This document shows positions 1 through 12,929 of a DNA stretch of 64,000 nt, in pieces. The notes beneath the pieces are model-generated. The model worked only from the letters and a program-made list of their open reading frames with translations, made no database searches and was not told the DNA's origin. A program made the translations under genes and the position numbers. Each line of letters opens with the position of its first letter. Within the stretch, counting starts at the first letter, position 1. Source of the stretch: Prunella strophiata (lineage: Eukaryota > Chordata > Aves > Passeriformes > Prunellidae); the NCBI GenBank assembly GCA_036583965.1, contig JAZBQD010000034.1, forward strand, positions 10,418,040-10,482,039, in the 5' to 3' direction.

Positions 1-2768
1 TGCATTATAAGTTTGATAAGTTTAACCTTTGTTTTCCTTAAAACCAATTTATCTGCCCTCAGTTACTCCTAACCTTGATAGAAAAGAATCAGAGTAATTT
101 TTGATTGGTAATAGCATATTGCCAAAAATGACTATGTATATTGAAATTACAATTGGGGGCTAATCTAAAAAGATGATACATTGTAGATTATGAAATTATC
201 TCTAATTTAGGAGTAACAAAAATAAGGTATACCCAACATTGAGATTACAGTCAGAGAAATCCTATCAAGTAAAGACACAAAAATATAAAGGAAGAATAAT
301 TTTTTTTAAACTTAGAATTTTAAGTTAAAAAATATATTTGCATCTATGTTCTCAGGGCAGGATGTTATTCTTAGTGATTAAGTTGTGACTTCATGCAGGA
401 CATACTGTATCCTTCACAAGAAGATGGCTGGTGCCATCTGAAACATCCCCCAGACTGTGCAGGTACTCACTGAACACACATGGCAAACCCCAATACAACT
501 AACTTCATTCTCCCTTTCCCAAGCCTGGGAAAGTTTCTTACCATTTGGTTGTGCTGGGCATAAAGAATCCATACTATCTGGGTTTCAGAACTTTGCTGAA
601 AATTCCTTGGAATGGGTTAAAGAAGAAAGAAACTTCACTTGTTCAATTTACTGACTTGCATTCCAGGGTTCTGAATGTTCCTCCAGCTTCCAGCGATTAA
701 ATAGCAGTGCTGGTGTCTGGACAGGCCCAAGGGACCTGGCTGTGCTTTTATGGGCACAGACTTCTCTCCTACAATGTGCTCTGATAAATAGCCATTGTGC
801 TGCCTGCTCTTTTCCCATTACCAGGAGTTCCACAAGAGCATCACTCTGCAGTGAGCTGGGATCAAGCTTTGAAATGATCTGCTGAGAGAGATTTGAAATG
901 GTATTTAAAAAATAGTGGGACAATGATTGTGAGCTCTCTGCTTCTTCCTAGCAAGTCAAAAGCAAAAATCTGTGTTTGGGGTTTTGGGCTGACTTCTCTT
1001 TTGATTTTGAGACCAATGGAGCTGCAGTGTTGGTTGAGCTAATGATATCTCCAAGCGTACTGACAAAACACTGCTCTGGTGGTCTTGGAAAGCAAAAACC
1101 CAGGATAAATACCTCACAGTCCTCTCAGAGACAGGATTATCTCTGGCACAGATGATGTCTGCTCAGTAATGCTTATGTTCTTAGTTGCATTTTGGTTATC
1201 TTGCAAAGATTAGGATGAAACTGTGGCATTCTTAGTTAGTGGGAAAATCTCTCATTATTGTCTGGAGTTGAAAACGTGCTTTCACATTTTGGAGTGGAGG
1301 CTTGAACCGGCACTAAACTCTTTGCTGCAAGATGGGACCTCAATAAGGGGAAGGAAGAGAAATATGAAATGCCTTATAGGAAAGGCTGAGCAGCCCAATA
1401 GCATCTGTGGTGTTTCTCCTACATGCTCTTCTACTCCAGAAAATGTATTTAATACATGGCAGCACAAACATAATCTGTTACACCTTTCTTTTTCTCTGTT
1501 ATGCCATTTTATCCTGCCCATTAAGTATCTCACTGAAATCTCAGTCTGTTTAATGTCCAGGATAATAGAAGATGACTTAGACCTCTACCTAAAGGATACC
1601 CAGCTGTTCCTGTCTGCAAACATTTTGAGTTATATTTTTATTAGCTAGTAAAATAAAAGGCTGGATAGCAGAACTATGGAGATTTTTCACTGATGCACAG
1701 TTCCAGTGTGCCTGCAGCTCACACTGCATGGTGTTTGAAATAGCTTCAGCATGTTTTTCTGTCTCTCTTGCTCAGCTGAGCACATACCCACTTCTCAGAA
1801 CTATTGACAAGGTTACTTCAATTCACCCACATATTTGGATTAGTTTTTCACTGGTCTCCATGGTAAATAACAGAACTAAGGGCCTTGGCTGTATGGAAGC
1901 TGGAAGAACAATACAAGAACATCTGTGCTGCCTGCACACGTTATTTGAAAATCTCTTCTGTCTACGTATCAAAAATTTGTGACAGCTGTGAAGGTCCTAC
2001 AATTCCTTCAGTGCAACTAAAAGATGAAAAACCTAAAAAAGTCTGGAATTGTATTTAAAGCAGTCACATCCAAGAGACTTTCTAAAGGCAGCTGCTGGGA
2101 TATGAATTTAAACACTTTTTATGATATCTGATGGAACAGAAGTAGAAAAAGGTTAGGCTGGGGTTTTGAGAAATTAAATCCTTTTCTTGCGTTTCATGGG
2201 TTGTCATCCCAACATTGGACTGTCCCTGGAAAGATGCTTGACACACTGAGCTGGGAAGAGGACCAGCAAGATAGAGGAGGGCTGAAATCCACAAGGGATG
2301 TGTGGAAGTCACTGTGGGATATTGCAGTCACCTGGGCATTTTGGAGAATCACATCTGTATCCTGGAGAGTCAGAAATACCATGGAGAACAGCTGCTGAAC
2401 CCTGTGCCTGTTGCCATCTGTACAGGTCTCCTCTCATGGGGTGAGGCAGGGCAGGCTCTGTTGGGGATGTGTGATCCCTGCAGGGAGGCACAAAGATCTG
2501 TTTGCTCTGTGCTGCCTTTTACTGTGGAGGAGCCTCAGGAGGGTCACTGGGCTGGATTTAGGAGGTGTCAGGTCCAATGGACACCACCTTGCTAAAGCTG
2601 ATCACCTGAAGCATGCCTTTGTGCACTTTCCTTGTTTCTAGTGTGGAAACCAGGTGAGAAAAACACTTAGTGGAATATGACCACATGCAGTGTGCCACTG
2701 CACCTTACCTGTTTGCAATGCTGTGTGAATGTGTCATAGACAAAATATATACTAAAATCTGCATGGGT

Positions 2769-2830
2769 TCTTTGGTTTTTTTGGTTTCATTTTGTTTGTG
2801 TTTGTTTGATTGATTGGTTTTTTTCCCCTT

Positions 2831-2871
<41 letters not shown>
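2769..2871. repeat. T/G-rich low complexity ending in a 39-base T run
   Basis: A ggttttttt and tttgtttg rich stretch leads into an uninterrupted T run at 2833-2871. Such a long homopolymer is a likely site of length error. Confidence 0.95.
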
Positions 2872-2872
<1 letters not shown>

Positions 2873-5800
2873 TGGAAAATGTGGTTTAGATTACCAGCAC
2901 TACCCATTAATGGAGGGAGCAGAATGAGAAGGGTAATCCTCAAGCTTGTCTGGAGGTTGAATGAGGCAGTGGGGGTTCCTGGGATGTGCTAGGAAGGGTT
3001 CTCAGTGTCCTGCTGCCCTAAATCTGAGCAAGGACACATCCACAGGGTCCCTGGGGATCTGGAAAGGCTGGTTCTTCTCTTTTGGGTGCCCTGTTTTGCT
3101 CTCCCAAAGTAGAAGACTCTTCTGACCCAGCCTGGAGGCACAAAAGCTCTTAGGTGGGATCATCTCCTCCTGCTGCCATCTCCCTGTTCTGCTGAAAGGC
3201 CAGCTGATTATCGTGAAATTTGCTGTTATTTGATATACAGCATTTTCTAACAAAGTCCAAAGAAAGATGTGATGAAAGGTTTATATGTAAGTAATTATAA
3301 TGCTGCAGTATTCAGTGCAGGCAGAAATTAATATATGAGGTGAAAATGTCAAAATAAAAGGTCAGGAAAGTGAATTACAGAGAAAGTTGAGCATTAGCTA
3401 AGAGGCAGTGTTTGTTGGCAGAAGCTCCCTCCAGTATAAAAAAGGTTAGGAAGGAGGCTTATGAAGACTGAATATTTCACACACAATTAAAATTCTGTAT
3501 CAGTTATCTCGAAGAGTCATGTAGCATAGTTAAACTAGGACAATTAATATAATGAAAAATTCATGTTTATAGCTTCTGGCTTTTGCCTGGGGATACTTCA
3601 TAAACCAAAAGTGACCCTTTCCCTTAGAGGTGATTCCAAGAGCTTGACACGACATAGGTGGGGCAAGGGAAATATAGTCAAAGAAAACAGATTTCTTGAA
3701 ATAATAGCCACCAATTATAAACACTACTGAGAAACATTTAATAACAATATTTTTCATAATAAACTGAGCTATCCCTTTATATAAGCAGGGCAGCCATGCA
3801 GCATTAAACTATGATTTACTAGGGCTGTGAGTGGTGGAATCACCGTTTCTATTTTAGCAATAAGCAATAATAATAAATATTTTAGGAGGATGCTACAAAA
3901 AAAAAGTGTTGGAGGAAATGCATGATGATCGATTTCTCAGAATTAAACTGCACAGACATATTGAATCAATGAGCTCTTTGTTCTTAAAGCTTCACCTACT
4001 CTGGCTGCTGAAATTGGAGATTTATGTTGTCAAAAAAATTGTAATAACTATAAATTGCTGTGCTGGTGTCTGTTAAAGTTAATCCACTTGCTTCCAATAT
4101 GAAACTGATTTTTTTTTTTTCCTAAATTGCCTTGTAGATTTAGTCATCTGAATAGCTGGTTTTCCTTCCAGCAGAGATTTGCTATTAAAGCTGTTGTTCT
4201 ACTGAATGTAGATTTCAAGGATTGTTCATTCATTTACTTAATGTATTGTCCCAAACTACTTATGCAAAGTAATGCAATTTAATGGTGGAGTTATTGATTA
4301 ATTTTGCTTTTTTAAATGTACTTTAAGAGGACAGATTAGGTGAATCTTAACAGAATCTCAAGTACTAAAAGGATCTCTACTTTGTCAAGTTTCTGTAGGC
4401 AGTGTGCTCCAGACCTTGCATAACCTGGCACGGATCGATGGCATCTGGTGATGTGCTGACTCTTGGGGATGCTGCAGCAGCAAAGTCCCCACGTGTGGTG
4501 TTCTGCTGCAAGCCTGAAAGTGACTCTTCTCCTCAGCTGCACAGAGGCCTCCTGCACATTGTACTCTCTTTTGTCCATCTTTATTGATAGCTGTACCCGA
4601 GTCTTCATTAAATTTTAACACAGATGCACTGTATGCAATGCAAGAAAATGATGTTTCACAGGCAGACAATCCCAGCAGGTCTGCTGGCTGCAGTGTCTGC
4701 ATCCTGCCCCTGTGCTGGAAGCACAGCCCACAAACCACGGCTGTCAATGGCAAGTCTTGCCTGTGGTTTCACACCAGTTGCACATGCAAGCTCCAAATCC
4801 AAAATGGATGTACCTGTGTGTTTCCTGTGGTATAAGTCATTTATCTCACAGAGTTTCCTGCTCTCTAGAGCACTGTGAATGACTGTAACTGTCCTCTTCT
4901 TAGATCCTTTGCTCCATATCCCCTGTTTTTTTCATCTGTTTTAAGGAGGCAAAGTTTGCTGATGTGTGTAACTCTCCTCCTCCCTTTTTTTCATCATCTG
5001 CTTCATCTCCTTTCCCAGCATCCTAACCCTCTACCTCATATCAGTGTCCTCAGCCAATTGACCATCAGCAGCAGGTGTAGGAGCAGGTAGTTTCTTGAGT
5101 TATTAAAACATTGATTTTAATTAAAAGGTTGTTGGGGGTTGTTTTTACTGTTTTGGTTTTTTAATTTTTTTAAAAATATTCAATTTCTACTGTAAAATCC
5201 CAGCTGTGTTTTTATGTGCCTGACATAACCTGATCTAGGTTGCAGTGGAGGAATTTTTGATGGCATGGTGCATCTGTGGGTGACTTTGAAAGATGACTTT
5301 GCAAAGATGACATTGTGGACTTCCATATGCATTGCTGTGAAATGCTGCCAGATTTCACTGTACTGTTGGAAATAGAGCATTTCTTTGAGCACTGACCTAT
5401 GTGAAGTCAAGCTTGGGTCACAAAATCAAGGTGATTTCTCTCCTCCTCCACTCATCAGCAACACCAGCCTTGTACCCAGAATTTAAGCAACCTTGTTACG
5501 TCAGTTCCAAGTGCAACCCGGGTCATTTTTCCCCATGTATCTTGATCCTGGAGTAAGATAAGACCCCAATTAATTATGGAAGGGAAATGGGTCAGCTACA
5601 AAATACATCTAGAAACAAATGCATGATACCTTAAAATATCTTTTTAAATCAGGCATGGGATAAGTGTAAATCCTAAATCTCCTTAGACTGATTTTTTTTT
5701 TTCTCGATGGGATTAGTAAACCTGGGCCTTACATTACCTTACTCACCTTCTCTGGATGTCATACAGTGTCCCAGGCTCCTGGGGCCCAGGATGCTGCTCT

Positions 5801-6639
5801 TGTTGTGTTACAGCCCCACTGATGTGACTGTCAGCTGGAGGTTTGGAGAGTGGTTCATTCTCTGTTCTTTGGCTGTTCCCAGTGTTATGAAATCTCCATT
5901 TCCAGAGCAGTTCACCTCGAAGAGAAGGTGTTTTTTTGGAGTGCCAGGGCTGGCTGTGCTGAGCCCTGCCTGCCCTTTGCTCTGCTGCAGAGCTGTTTGC
6001 AGTCAGTGGCCTCAGGATGCTCCTGCAGATCTAACATTGGTTTAAGAGGAGGGATCAGGTTTGGGAGAGAAGTGGGCTCACTGAGGGCTGGGGGTTTTAA
6101 AGCTTTTAATGGAATCTGCAACATCTGCATCTAAAACTGCAGCATAAAAATTAATTATCAAATGATAATGCCTTTGATATGAATCTCTTGGTTAAGAAAG
6201 CTGAAGATGATTCCATGTAAATTCTTCTCCTATTTGAATTATAAGAAAAATCAGTATTTCTGGTCCTTCTCCTCTTTTAGCAACTTAGATTATCCTTCTT
6301 ATGGTAAGACCTGATCTGAACCTGTACATGGATTTTACTCTGTGCTCATCACCATGAGGTTTGAAAACTTTATTCTTCAGTAGCTGTAGAGAAGTGCTCA
6401 GCATCTCAGGATCTGTGTTTGGGAGAGACACTGTGACCCCTCTAATAACTGATTTCTAGTTAGTTATTTTTGGTGCATTATCTTTCTGCAGATACAAAAC
6501 TATTCTTGTCTGTTTCATTTTGCTTATCATTATTGCTGTTTAATGATAGATGATTCAAGGGAATACACAAAATGAGGAAGTCTTGGAAACCTCCCTTAGG
6601 GTGTTGTGGAGAGTGTATGTGGGAATGCACAGTTTAATT

Positions 6640-6770
6640 AAGACTACCTGGCAGACATTCAGGCAAGGGAAGTCATGTTTAAGTAATTTGCTGGAGTTGT
6701 TTGAGGATATAACTGCCACAAGAGATAAGGGGAAGTCAGTGCTTGTGGTATATTTAAATGTTGAAGTTTC
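6640..6770 (+). mobile_element. CR1-type LINE relic (reverse transcriptase fragment)
   Basis: The plus-strand frame at 6658-6765 reads FRQGKSCLSNLLELFEDITA followed by DKGKSVLVVYLN. This resembles the reverse-transcriptase region of CR1-like LINEs, which has the pattern F..GKSC..NL...D.....D.G..VDVVYLDF. The catalytic part that should follow is not recognisable, and the surrounding sequence is too eroded to place the ends. It is a dead fragment, not a gene. Confidence 0.65.
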
Positions 6771-7516
6771 TGCATCCAGATTGAGTGTCCATGCTGTGGC
6801 CTGGCAGGAGAGGCTCATGACTGGTAGGACACTGAATGCAGGACCAGGTCCATGGGAAGTGGTATAGGAACAACAATGTTCCAGCTAATCTTCTGTGCCA
6901 AATGCCACCTGTGTTGCTGTGTGCATTGGAGAAGATGTTGTGTTGGAAGTGATCCATCATGGAGTGGGACAGCTGAGGATGTGGAGAGTGCCCATGCATA
7001 TCTGTGGGAGAGGAGGGTGCCAGTGGAAGCTGTGTTCAGTGGAGTCTGGGGACAAGGGGACCAAGGGACCATGGCACTCTTCCTGCTCCACTCCTGGTGT
7101 CTGCTGCCTGTCCCTGCCAGGAGCTGGGTGTTTGTGTCTCCTCCTGGCCCTGTCTGTGGCTGCCAGAGTGCCCTGGGGAAGGGACCTGGCAATCCCACCC
7201 CACCTGGGATGTGTGTCCTGGGAGAACAGAGCCTTCCTAAGCCTCTGCCTACAGCTGAATGGGGAAGGATGGATGGGAGTGGGAATTATCTCTGCTGTAG
7301 GTGGAGATCCTGGCTGTGCTTTGATGGTCTGCTCTGACCTGCAGTGGCTGTACAGGAGCCCCCTGGGAGGCCAATGGTCATTCCCAGTTACCAGCTTCCA
7401 TGTGTGTAATGCAGCCAGCCAGGAAAATCCCCTGTGCCCTGCAAAACAAGGAATGATGCAAACAAACAATGCAGACACACTGTGGTATATATAAACTTTT
7501 ATCCAGGTGTTTGTGT

Positions 7517-7533
7517 TATATATATATATATAT
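7517..7533. repeat. TA dinucleotide repeat
   Basis: About eight TA units lie in an AT-rich stretch. Confidence 0.95.
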
Positions 7534-9995
7534 TTGGTTTAATCACACATAGCAGGGAATTGTGTAAGAACTGTGCGGGAAGATTAACCTTGATTTAATG
7601 GGAACAATTTTTTTATTGCTTTTAAACAAATTGACAGGTAAGCACTGACTCCTTAGACATGACAGCTCTCATGCTAAGTCTGAATGACAGAAGATTTGAG
7701 AGGTTTCAGCATTAAAATATCCAGAGAGGCTTTTCACAGCCTTGGACCCAGTTGATGTGATGCTAAGAAGCCCCCACCTTCCCAAATCTCAGAAAGGCTG
7801 CAAAGTCAAGCACAGTGTTCCTCAGCTTAGAGTTTAAACTTTTAAATCCCAGCCTGCCAGGCAGTCAGAATAGGCCTCTTGTGCAACTGAGTTCCATTTA
7901 GCATATGGTTTTATTAGATGAGGCTTTTCTCAGCCATGTCAGGCATGAAAGACTGAGTATAAATAATGTGTTTAAAAGCTGCATAGAACTGCTGGCTGTG
8001 AAACAATGTGTTGCTCTGAAATTGCCAATTAAGTCTCCTGTTTGTTTTGTTGTGGTAGAAAGACATGCTCTGACAGTTCATACTTTTTTTCCTTTTGTTC
8101 AGATTAGGAAATAGAAAATCCTGGTCTTTTCTCACATTTCCAATTGACATTCTGAAGAGGCATATTCAGTACAGAGATGTGCATGAGTTACTGAGTTTTA
8201 TTGGGTTTTAGTTATGGCTAATAAAACCCATTTTCTGCACAGTTATTTAATTTGCATCTATAATTGCTGCAGTTGTACATAAATTAGACATGCAATTGGA
8301 AGCCTAATTCAGCTTGTCTACTCCTTCTGCTACATCCATAATTATGGAGCTGTGGTAGCTTCATGTTAAGAGATTTACAGAAGTTTTGGAAAGCATTTGG
8401 CCCCAGGGAGAAAGTGACCCATTGCTATCAGCTGCTTTACATGGTGGTTGTACAGAATGCCCAGCCTGGGCTGGAAATCCCAGCACTGGTGAGGGGCACT
8501 CCCTGCCCTGCAGGATTTCCAGTGGAGCAGATCTGGCAGGAGCTGTGCTGTGGTGCCAGTGCAGAGCTCAGAGCCTGGTGCAAGCACTGGCCCTGTCTTA
8601 CCTGCTCTGGAACAAGTTCAGTCCCTGGATGTGCCTTCCTCTTTCCCTTTCCTCACAAGGTGCCAAGGGGAAGTACTGGGAAGCTCCTGGGGTGTCTACT
8701 CTTGTCTTGGCCTCTTGCTCTCCAATGCATCTGGGGAAACTTCAAAAGCTGAGAGTTGGTATTGCTTACATGGGCACATTCCAAGGTAACGTGTGTCAGG
8801 AAGGCAGGGGTTCGAAGGAGGCTGTGCTGGTGCCAGCTGAGCTGAGGTGGTTCCATGTACATCAAATGTCTCAGTTTGGCCCTGCCAGCCTCACTTCTTG
8901 CAGCCCTTCACCTGTGTTTCCATCAGTGGTCCAGCACTTGAAAGCCCATTAAAATGCCTTTTCCCAAAACTCTCTGGCTCTATGGTCATACTCCACAAGT
9001 ATCTGCCAAACAAAGCAATCTGCTCTCCAAACCTACACAACCTTTCTTCCCTCTCCCACATGCTTTTTGGTATGAACCTTTCCTTGCTCAGATAGTTATC
9101 TACAGAACCTGTTGGAGTTGTGCCATGACTTGTCTTTGGGAAAGGGGGTTGGTTTTCTGGAGGTTATTCTGAGTTGCAAGGAGAGGGAAGGTGGAAATGT
9201 GTCCCTGTTGAAGTGCTGATACCAGCAGGGCAGGATGTTGCTCACAGGCCCCTGGGCATGTTTTGGCCTTGCTGAGGTTGATAGCTGTAAGTGATGTCTG
9301 GATTGAGCTAGATCCACATGTGGAAGGCTGGGAAACAAAGAGACAGGAGCTGCTTTTGCAGCTGGATGAGAAAGTACTTTTTTTACCCTCTGTTTTCCCT
9401 GAGTAATGGCAACTGAGGGGTTCTGCAAGAGGAGTTGGTTTCCCTGGGTGAATTTGGGACATATGGGCAAGACCACATGCTGTACTCTATAGGTTTTAGG
9501 TTTTTAAAAATCTTTTCACAAGGAAGTTCAATCGGTTGCTTTAGTTCCTCTGTTGTGAGACTTCAAATGGATCTGAAATTTGTGACGTTAAGATATAATC
9601 CTGGCAGGTTAATGCTTCAGACAATTTGTTCTTTGCTGACTTTCCTTGTACTTTAGGTGATCCAAATACTGGTGTTCTTTTTTGTCTCCCACAGCATTGC
9701 TTGGCTTTCCAGATGAATTTTTAAACCATAATTTTAGTGGAATTGTCCAAGAATATTTATCTCCCCCAAACATAAAAACCTCACTACGGAGTGACCTTTG
9801 GTCAGAAGAGGCAGCTAAAACCCATCCAATGGGCAGTGGTTGCTGCCCTGATTTCATACCACAGTTTGACACTCTCACTTTGTGAGGAAAAAACCCCCAC
9901 ATTTTAAAGGTTTTTCCCTTCACAAACTGCTTTGTTTCCCCTCTTTTCATATTGTAATTTTTTTCTTTGCAGTTGGGTTTTTTTGGTGTGGGTTT

Positions 9996-10020
9996 CCCCC
10001 CCCCCCCCCCTCCCCTCCCT
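9996..10020. repeat. C-rich tract (15 C then CCCTCC units)
   Basis: Fifteen C residues at 9996-10010 are followed by tcccctccctc. The minus strand has four or more G runs close together and could fold as a G-quadruplex. Confidence 0.95.
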
Positions 10021-10426
10021 CAACAAGCTAGTTGCTCAGAATTGGTGTTTTCTGATCTGTTTTCTGATTTTTAGCCAGGCTAAGATCCATTGCTAAAGTT
10101 GGACAACAATCTCCCATTCAAATGATCAAGAAGTCAAGGTCAAGGCTAAAAGCTCAAAGCTTTAAATGAGGCAGTCTCTGCAAAGAAATATCAAGCTCTC
10201 ACTGGGAGGGTTGAGGATCTCCCTCATATTCCTGGTTGAATTCCCAATGTCTCCAGTCCTTTGGCAAGGTGCAGCCATTTGTCTCTTTCTGTGAACTAAC
10301 TCTTTTAATGCACATTATACCTTCAAGATCTAAGGCATGGACTGACTTTGCCATGCTTGGAGCCCCACAGGGCAGATCTGGCTCCTGCCACTGGAAGATG
10401 AACACCCCTGTGCTGGCAGGGTTGAG

Positions 10427-10597
10427 TGTCCCAGAGAAGTGGTAGATGCCCCATCCTGGGAAACAACTCAAGGTCAGTCTGGATGAGGTTTTGAGCAACT
10501 TGGTCCCAATTGATGAGGTCTCTGCCCATCACAGGGGGGTTGGATTAGATGACATTTAAAATTCTTTACATCCAAAACTATTCTGTGATTCTGTGTC
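10427..10597 (+). mobile_element. CR1 LINE 3'-end fragment
   Basis: The segment contains the diverged 3'-untranslated signature of avian CR1: cagagaagtggtagatgccc, then ttgagcaacttggtcc, ctgcccatcacaggggggtt, ggattagatgacattt, and the terminal octamer-like attctgtgattctgtg. It is 5'-truncated, as most CR1 copies are, and is moderately diverged. Confidence 0.85.
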
Positions 10598-11899
10598 CTC
10601 GTCTCTGCTGTAGCCTGAGCTGGTTGGGTGCTTTCATATTGTGAAATATATGTTCACCAAAATGAAGTGTGGGTCTTTACTCCATTATTTAATTTTTTTT
10701 AATCCCTAAAATCCCCTGTGATTTGATTTGAAAATAATTTCAAAACAATCACAACTTCGTTTTTTTTTTTTGTGTACCAGTTATTCAGCAAAATGTGAGA
10801 GTTGCCCAGCTGCACTGCAGTATTTGAAACCAAGGCACCTTGGACTAAAACCAGAATGTAAGAAACCTTTCCGAATGCTTCAGAAATTTTAGAGAAGATT
10901 AGCCAGAAATAGATTCGAAAGAGCGAAAAAGTAATACATTAAAATTCTCTGATCCTAAGAGAAATACAGGAAAGGTCGAATGGAAAGCTTTGCACTGAAA
11001 GGCAGCCTGGAGCTCACTAGGAGAGCCTGGAGAACCAGGCAATGAGAGCAGCTGGATGCCATCAACCCTCAGCTTTCTTCTGAGGCTCACTGGGGCAGTA
11101 GCAGCTGTTGATATCATTTTTCTAATAAAGTTGAAACCAGTGAGAAAGTGATGGGTATTGATTAGTGTCAGCTTCAATAAATACATGTCCAGCTCCCACA
11201 CTGCACAAGATCATTCAGAGTCCTGCAAGTCCAAAGTAATTGTTGGGGACTCATGGGGGCTTCCAGGGCACCACAGCAAAGAGGAGTCTTTATTGACTGT
11301 GGTACTTTCATGTCTCATTTCATAACTGAGTAGCACTGTTGTTGGACAAGTAAATGCTAGTTTTGTATGACTTTCAAAAACATTCTTTTTCAGCACTGAT
11401 TTGTGGGCTCAGATCTGGTTGAGCAGGTACCAGAGGTGAACTGAAGGAGGCTGTATTTGTGGGACTTGTGTTGCTGAGGAGACAGGCAGGAAGTTGCTCT
11501 TGGGGAACAATAATCTGCTGAAGAGACAGACCCACCCAACATGTGCCTTCTTCAGCTGCCAAAAAATGTTACTTTTCCCTCCAGCCTTGTTTTCCCTTTG
11601 CTACAAATGTCACTTTATTCCTTTAAAGTAAGTTCAGTTAGTGTTAACTTTGCTGTTTATCTTTGTAGACTTTTCTTTTTGGAGTAATGGGAAAATATAA
11701 AGAACTTCTATGTTGAAACACTGAAGAAATAACATTCTCTTGCTCAGCAAGGACTGAAAGTGGATGGAGTCCATTCTGACATCAAATGGGGGAACCACAT
11801 TATTACTTTTGTTAGCACAATATGAAGTAATAATTAATATTATCAGAGTTTGTATGATCTATTGCCTAAACATTTAGATTTTTGGAAGAATAAAGAAAA

Positions 11900-11959
11900 T
11901 TATATGTAAATATAAATTTATATAATATATATATTACATATATAATATATATAAATATA
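11900..11959. repeat. AT-rich microsatellite
   Basis: Imperfect TATA and ATATAT repeats are interrupted by single C residues. Confidence 0.92.
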
Positions 11960-12363
11960 CTCATGGACATATTTTTACCTCTTGATTCCCAAAATGGAAC
12001 ATAAACTGTGGTGTTGCAGCTGATGATTTGTGGAAGGTTTTTGTATTTCTGTTTTTTTTTCCCTGTGATTTTTGTTCAACTAATCACAAGTATCTTTACA
12101 ATCAAGTAAACTAGGCATGGCTTGGTTAGCCAATTCTTAACTAGGTGGAAACAGGTGATAGAGTTCAACTAATCCAGTCCAGTATTCTGATAAAACTCAA
12201 AATTCATTGCAGGAACTCAGATCTGGAGTGACTCTGTTTTTACCAGTTTTAGAGAGAATGTGTTAATTACTGGAAGCCTTTATCATGTATGTCAGCATTG
12301 CTCCCAGTAAACTTCTTGGTTACTTTAGCAACTGCTTTTTTAGGAAATTTGAAAGGGTTCGTA

Positions 12364-12472
12364 GTTTTTTGTTTTGTTTTGTTTTGGTTTGGTTTTTTGT
12401 GGTTTTGGGTTTTTTGGGGGTTTTTTTGGGTTTTTTTTTTGGTTTTTTTTTTTTGTTCTTTTTTTTTTGGTT
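12364..12472. repeat. T/G low-complexity tract
   Basis: A roughly 110-base stretch of T and G begins with ttttg units and continues with G runs of 2 to 5 separated by T runs. A single C interrupts it near the end. Confidence 0.93.
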
Positions 12473-12863
12473 GGCTTTAACATTTCCATTTGTTACTATG
12501 CAAAAGTAACAGGCTGGAGGCTAAATGGTCTTTAAATTCCAGTTCCAGAGGCAAAAACTACTTGGAGCTTTGGAACAGCTGTCTACTTTTATCCTTAACA
12601 GCATCTACTGTTTCTCTAACATCCATTGACTTGTCTAGTCCTCTTAGCTTCCAATTGGGTTAAAACCATTTAAAGAGAATTTGAGTTTAAAAAAACTTAA
12701 TATCTCAATTTTCTGTTGTTTCTGATAGTTTTGTAATGTTTGATTTAATTTAAAAACATTTCTAATAGAAGTGTTAGCTATCAAGAGAGTTGTTCATCCA
12801 TCAACCCTCTAGCTACCTTTGTACCGTGTTAAAATACACAATTCTCTTTTTTTAGCATTATTA

Positions 12864-12929
12864 CACATATCTATGCATATGTATATCTATACATATGTGT
12901 AAATATATATATATGTATGTATGTATGTA
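12864..12929. repeat. ATGTAT microsatellite region
   Basis: Imperfect acatatg and tatatc units pass into (AT)n and then (GTAT)n around 12902-12929. Confidence 0.9.

Noticed and set aside
2833..2871. Poly-T run as the tail of a retroposed pseudogene in reverse orientation
   Set aside because: No gene-like sequence lies downstream of it, and the flanks are simple T/G repeat.
6550..6867. The RT-containing open frame as a functional gene
   Set aside because: Only about 35 residues resemble reverse transcriptase and the catalytic motif region is missing; it is a LINE relic.
6895..7494. A 199-codon open frame with overlapping frames on both strands
   Set aside because: There is no recognisable domain, its composition is that of GC-rich non-coding DNA, and no splice sites or regulatory context support it.
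8386..8952. A 188-codon open frame
   Set aside because: For the same reasons: no family, a Ser/Leu/Cys-rich chance composition, and competing frames on both strands.
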